In this document: positions 62,700 to 64,000 of the stretch, one piece after another
How positions within the stretch are numbered: the first letter of the stretch is position 1
How the letters are laid out: each line of letters opens with the position of its first letter
Assembly (NCBI GenBank): GCA_030544235.1
Contig: CM060466.1
Coordinates: 19,153,092 to 19,217,091, forward strand
Direction of reading: 5' to 3'
Length of the DNA: 64,000 nucleotides
Source of the DNA: Lepturacanthus savala
Taxonomy: Eukaryota > Chordata > Actinopteri > Scombriformes > Trichiuridae
Notes under the pieces: model-generated
Database searches by the model: none
Seen by the model: only the letters and a program-made list of their open reading frames with translations
Told to the model about the DNA's origin: nothing
Translations under genes and position numbers: made by a program

Positions 62700-62936
62700 C
62701 TCTTTTTCCTTTTTAGGTTTCAGGTAAGTTTTTCTTTCTTTAGGTTTTTCCGGTAAGTATTTTATTCTTCTTTTTTCAGGTTATTCCAGGTAAGTATTTT
62801 GGATCTTTTTTTAGGTTATTACAGGTAAGTAAATTTTAAAATAATTTTTCAGGTAAGTATTTTATGCTCTTTTTTTAAGGGTTCTTTCCGGTAAGTATTC
62901 TTTGATGTTTTTTTAGGGGTTCTTTCAGGTATGTAT
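62700..62936 (+). repeat. Array of seven splice-site-like modules (about 28-38 bp each)
   Basis: GTAAGT occurs at 62724, 62753, 62790, 62825, 62853 and 62891, and GTATGT at 62929. Most are preceded, 0-10 bases upstream, by a T-rich run ending in AG or a close variant. Each module therefore looks like acceptor, tiny exon (about 0-10 nt) and donor. It is probably a degenerate minisatellite. The first four donors recur at 63888, 63917, 63954 and 63989 in the next unit. Confidence 0.8.
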
Positions 62937-63294
62937 ATTTTATTTTTAATTTATAAATCAAATTATGTTTTTCCTTTTTGAATTTAGTTTTTTTCAAATT
63001 GTAATTAATTAATTAATAATAATTAAAGGCCAATAATTCTGTCAATCATCCCAGATAGCAAGTCCCCTAGCCTTCCCTCCCCAACCCATTCCCTTTTTCC
63101 TTTTTCCTTCTTTCCATTCCCGTTCCCGTTCCTTCTTTCCCGGAAGGTTTCCGATCCCTAATTAGGGATTCGGATTAGTGTAACCGTACCACGCATGTAT
63201 GCTTTGCCATAGGCTGGATTAGACCTTGGCCATGCGGAAAATTAGTGTCCTCGGAGGACTTATTTTCGGGGAAAGGGGAACAAAGTTAGGGCTG

Positions 63295-63410
63295 GGGTCA
63301 GGGTTAAGGTTAGGGTTAGGGTCAGGGCAGGGGTTAGGGTTAGGGCTATGCATCTGGGGTTAAGGTTAGGCAGAATTTTAGGGTTGGTTAGGGTTAGGGG
63401 GAGGGGGGAG
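63295..63410 (+). repeat. Telomere-like (TTAGGG) degenerate run
   Basis: GGGTTAGGGTTAGGGTCAGG and several more TTAGGG units are mixed with variants (TCAGGG, TTAAGG, GCAGGGG). Too irregular for a recent telomere, but clearly of that type. Confidence 0.7.
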
Positions 63411-63439
63411 GGGTGGGTTAACTTGAATTAGCTTATAAA

Positions 63440-63567
63440 GTGCCAGGGGGACGCCCAATGAGCCCCCAGGTGGCGCTGGCGGGTTAGGTTAGGGGGAAGA
63501 GGGCAGGGGACTAAGTAGTCCCCTGTGGTGCACGGGCCTACCATGGGGATGGGCATCCCCCTGGCAC
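63440..63567. repeat. Nested inverted repeats inside the 1164-bp unit
   Basis: The outer arms 63440-63457 and 63550-63567 (GTGCCAGGGGGACGCCCA and its inverted form) match at 17 of 18 positions. The inner arms CAGGGGACT (63504-63512) and AGTCCCCTG (63517-63525) match perfectly with a 4-nt loop. Confidence 0.8.
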
Positions 63568-63694
63568 TTCTTCCTAGTTAGGGTTATTGCTATACTTAAT
63601 TAGTTTTATTATATTTATTAATTAAATTATATATGTATATTTAAGCAGGTTCGCCTTTGGTATATGAAGTATAAAATAGTTGGCATACCTATAG

Positions 63695-63743
63695 GTGGCG
63701 CCGCGACGTTTCGCCCTTAATTGGGCTTCTTCAGGCTTGCCAC
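63695..63743 (-). ncRNA. Candidate type I hammerhead ribozyme
   Basis: On the minus strand the order and spacing fit a type I hammerhead. Stem I 5' strand is GTGGC-AA-GC; the core CTGAAGA fits CUGANGA. Stem II is GCCC/GGGC with loop AATTAA; the core GAAA and cleavage triplet GTC follow (cut expected after 63705). Stem I 3' strand is GC-GGC-GCCAC. Stem I thus has 2 + 5 perfect pairs around an AA/GGC internal loop. Stem III is almost absent: ACGT is self-complementary, so two tandem copies could pair with each other. An extra A sits between the first core box and stem II. Self-cleaving hammerheads with minimal stem III are known from Penelope-like retroelements and animal satellites; activity here is inferred. 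Confidence 0.6.
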
Positions 63744-64000
63744 ATGGTTTCTTTCAGGGGTTCTTGTCCCTACTGTAGTCAGGAGCCAACTGGGCCTGTT
63801 GGATTCTCCTCCCTTTTTATACTCCCCCCATTTTAGGTTTACGTACGAAGATTTTCTTGACCCCTCTTTTTCCTTTTTAGGTTTCAGGTAAGTTTTTCTT
63901 TCTTTAGGTTTTTCCGGTAAGTATTTTATTCTTCTTTTTTCAGGTTATTCCAGGTAAGTATTTTGGATCTTTTTTTAGGTTATTACAGGTAAGTAAATTT

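Larger units (their letters stand above)
62636..64000. repeat. Long tandem repeat, period 1164 bp, cut by the gap and the window end
   Basis: 62637-62836 and 63801-64000 agree at every base by eye, so one full period (62637-63800) and the start of the next are visible. Contents in order: a pyrimidine-rich array with repeated GTAAGT, an AT-rich part (62935-63035), a polypyrimidine tract (63060-63150), TTAGGG-like runs (63295-63410), a nested inverted repeat (63440-63567), a second AT-rich part (63590-63640), a hammerhead-like fold on the minus strand (63695-63743), and a short spacer. No protein of note is encoded in the visible unit. It could be a satellite or the long terminal part of head-to-tail Penelope-like copies. 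Confidence 0.85.

Overview
The window reads as nuclear DNA of a teleost fish, probably a percomorph. The evidence is its AT-rich non-coding sequence, very many (GT)n/(CA)n microsatellites, DANA/V-SINE-like SINEs, Tc1-like, hAT-like and piggyBac-like transposons, an exon typical of the fish C2H2 zinc-finger expansion, and two intronless-type GT31 glycosyltransferase exons. Nothing bacterial or viral was recognised. Genes are sparse: two well-supported protein-coding genes, both on the minus strand, and one zinc-finger exon remnant.

Layout. 1-24.2 kb is non-coding: probable intron or intergenic DNA with SINE, hAT-like and piggyBac-like copies. 24.1-24.95 kb is a CpG-rich island with a strong minus-strand splice donor at 24565/24564, so it is probably the promoter and untranslated first exon of an unidentified minus-strand gene that runs leftwards. 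25-47 kb is again gene-free, with a decayed Tc1 element (26.7-27.9 kb), a piggyBac-like MITE (33.8 kb), a hAT-like copy carrying a SINE fragment (34.8-35.7 kb), a second full SINE (42.2 kb) and two Tc1-like elements side by side (42.9-44.7 kb).

47.7-62.3 kb is the gene-bearing part. It holds two paralogous beta-1,3-galactosyltransferase-like (GT31) genes in the same orientation. Each has its catalytic domain in one exon behind a 5' intron whose acceptor is visible. Between them lie the zinc-finger remnant (53.7 kb), a Tc1-like element with 262-bp inverted repeats and an internal deletion (54.6-55.6 kb), and several copies of a short inverted-repeat element. The two enzymes are predicted type II Golgi proteins that transfer a sugar onto glycan acceptors; their exact donor and acceptor cannot be read from the sequence.

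62.5-64.0 kb is different in kind. After a 100-N gap comes a long tandem repeat: 200 bp at 62637 recurs without a difference at 63801, giving a period of 1164 bp. One period carries an array of splice-site-like modules (six exact GTAAGT in about 170 bp), telomere-like TTAGGG runs, a nested inverted repeat and, on the minus strand, a fold matching a type I hammerhead ribozyme. It may be a Penelope-like retroelement (head-to-tail copies) or a hammerhead-bearing satellite. This is the most interesting part of the window.
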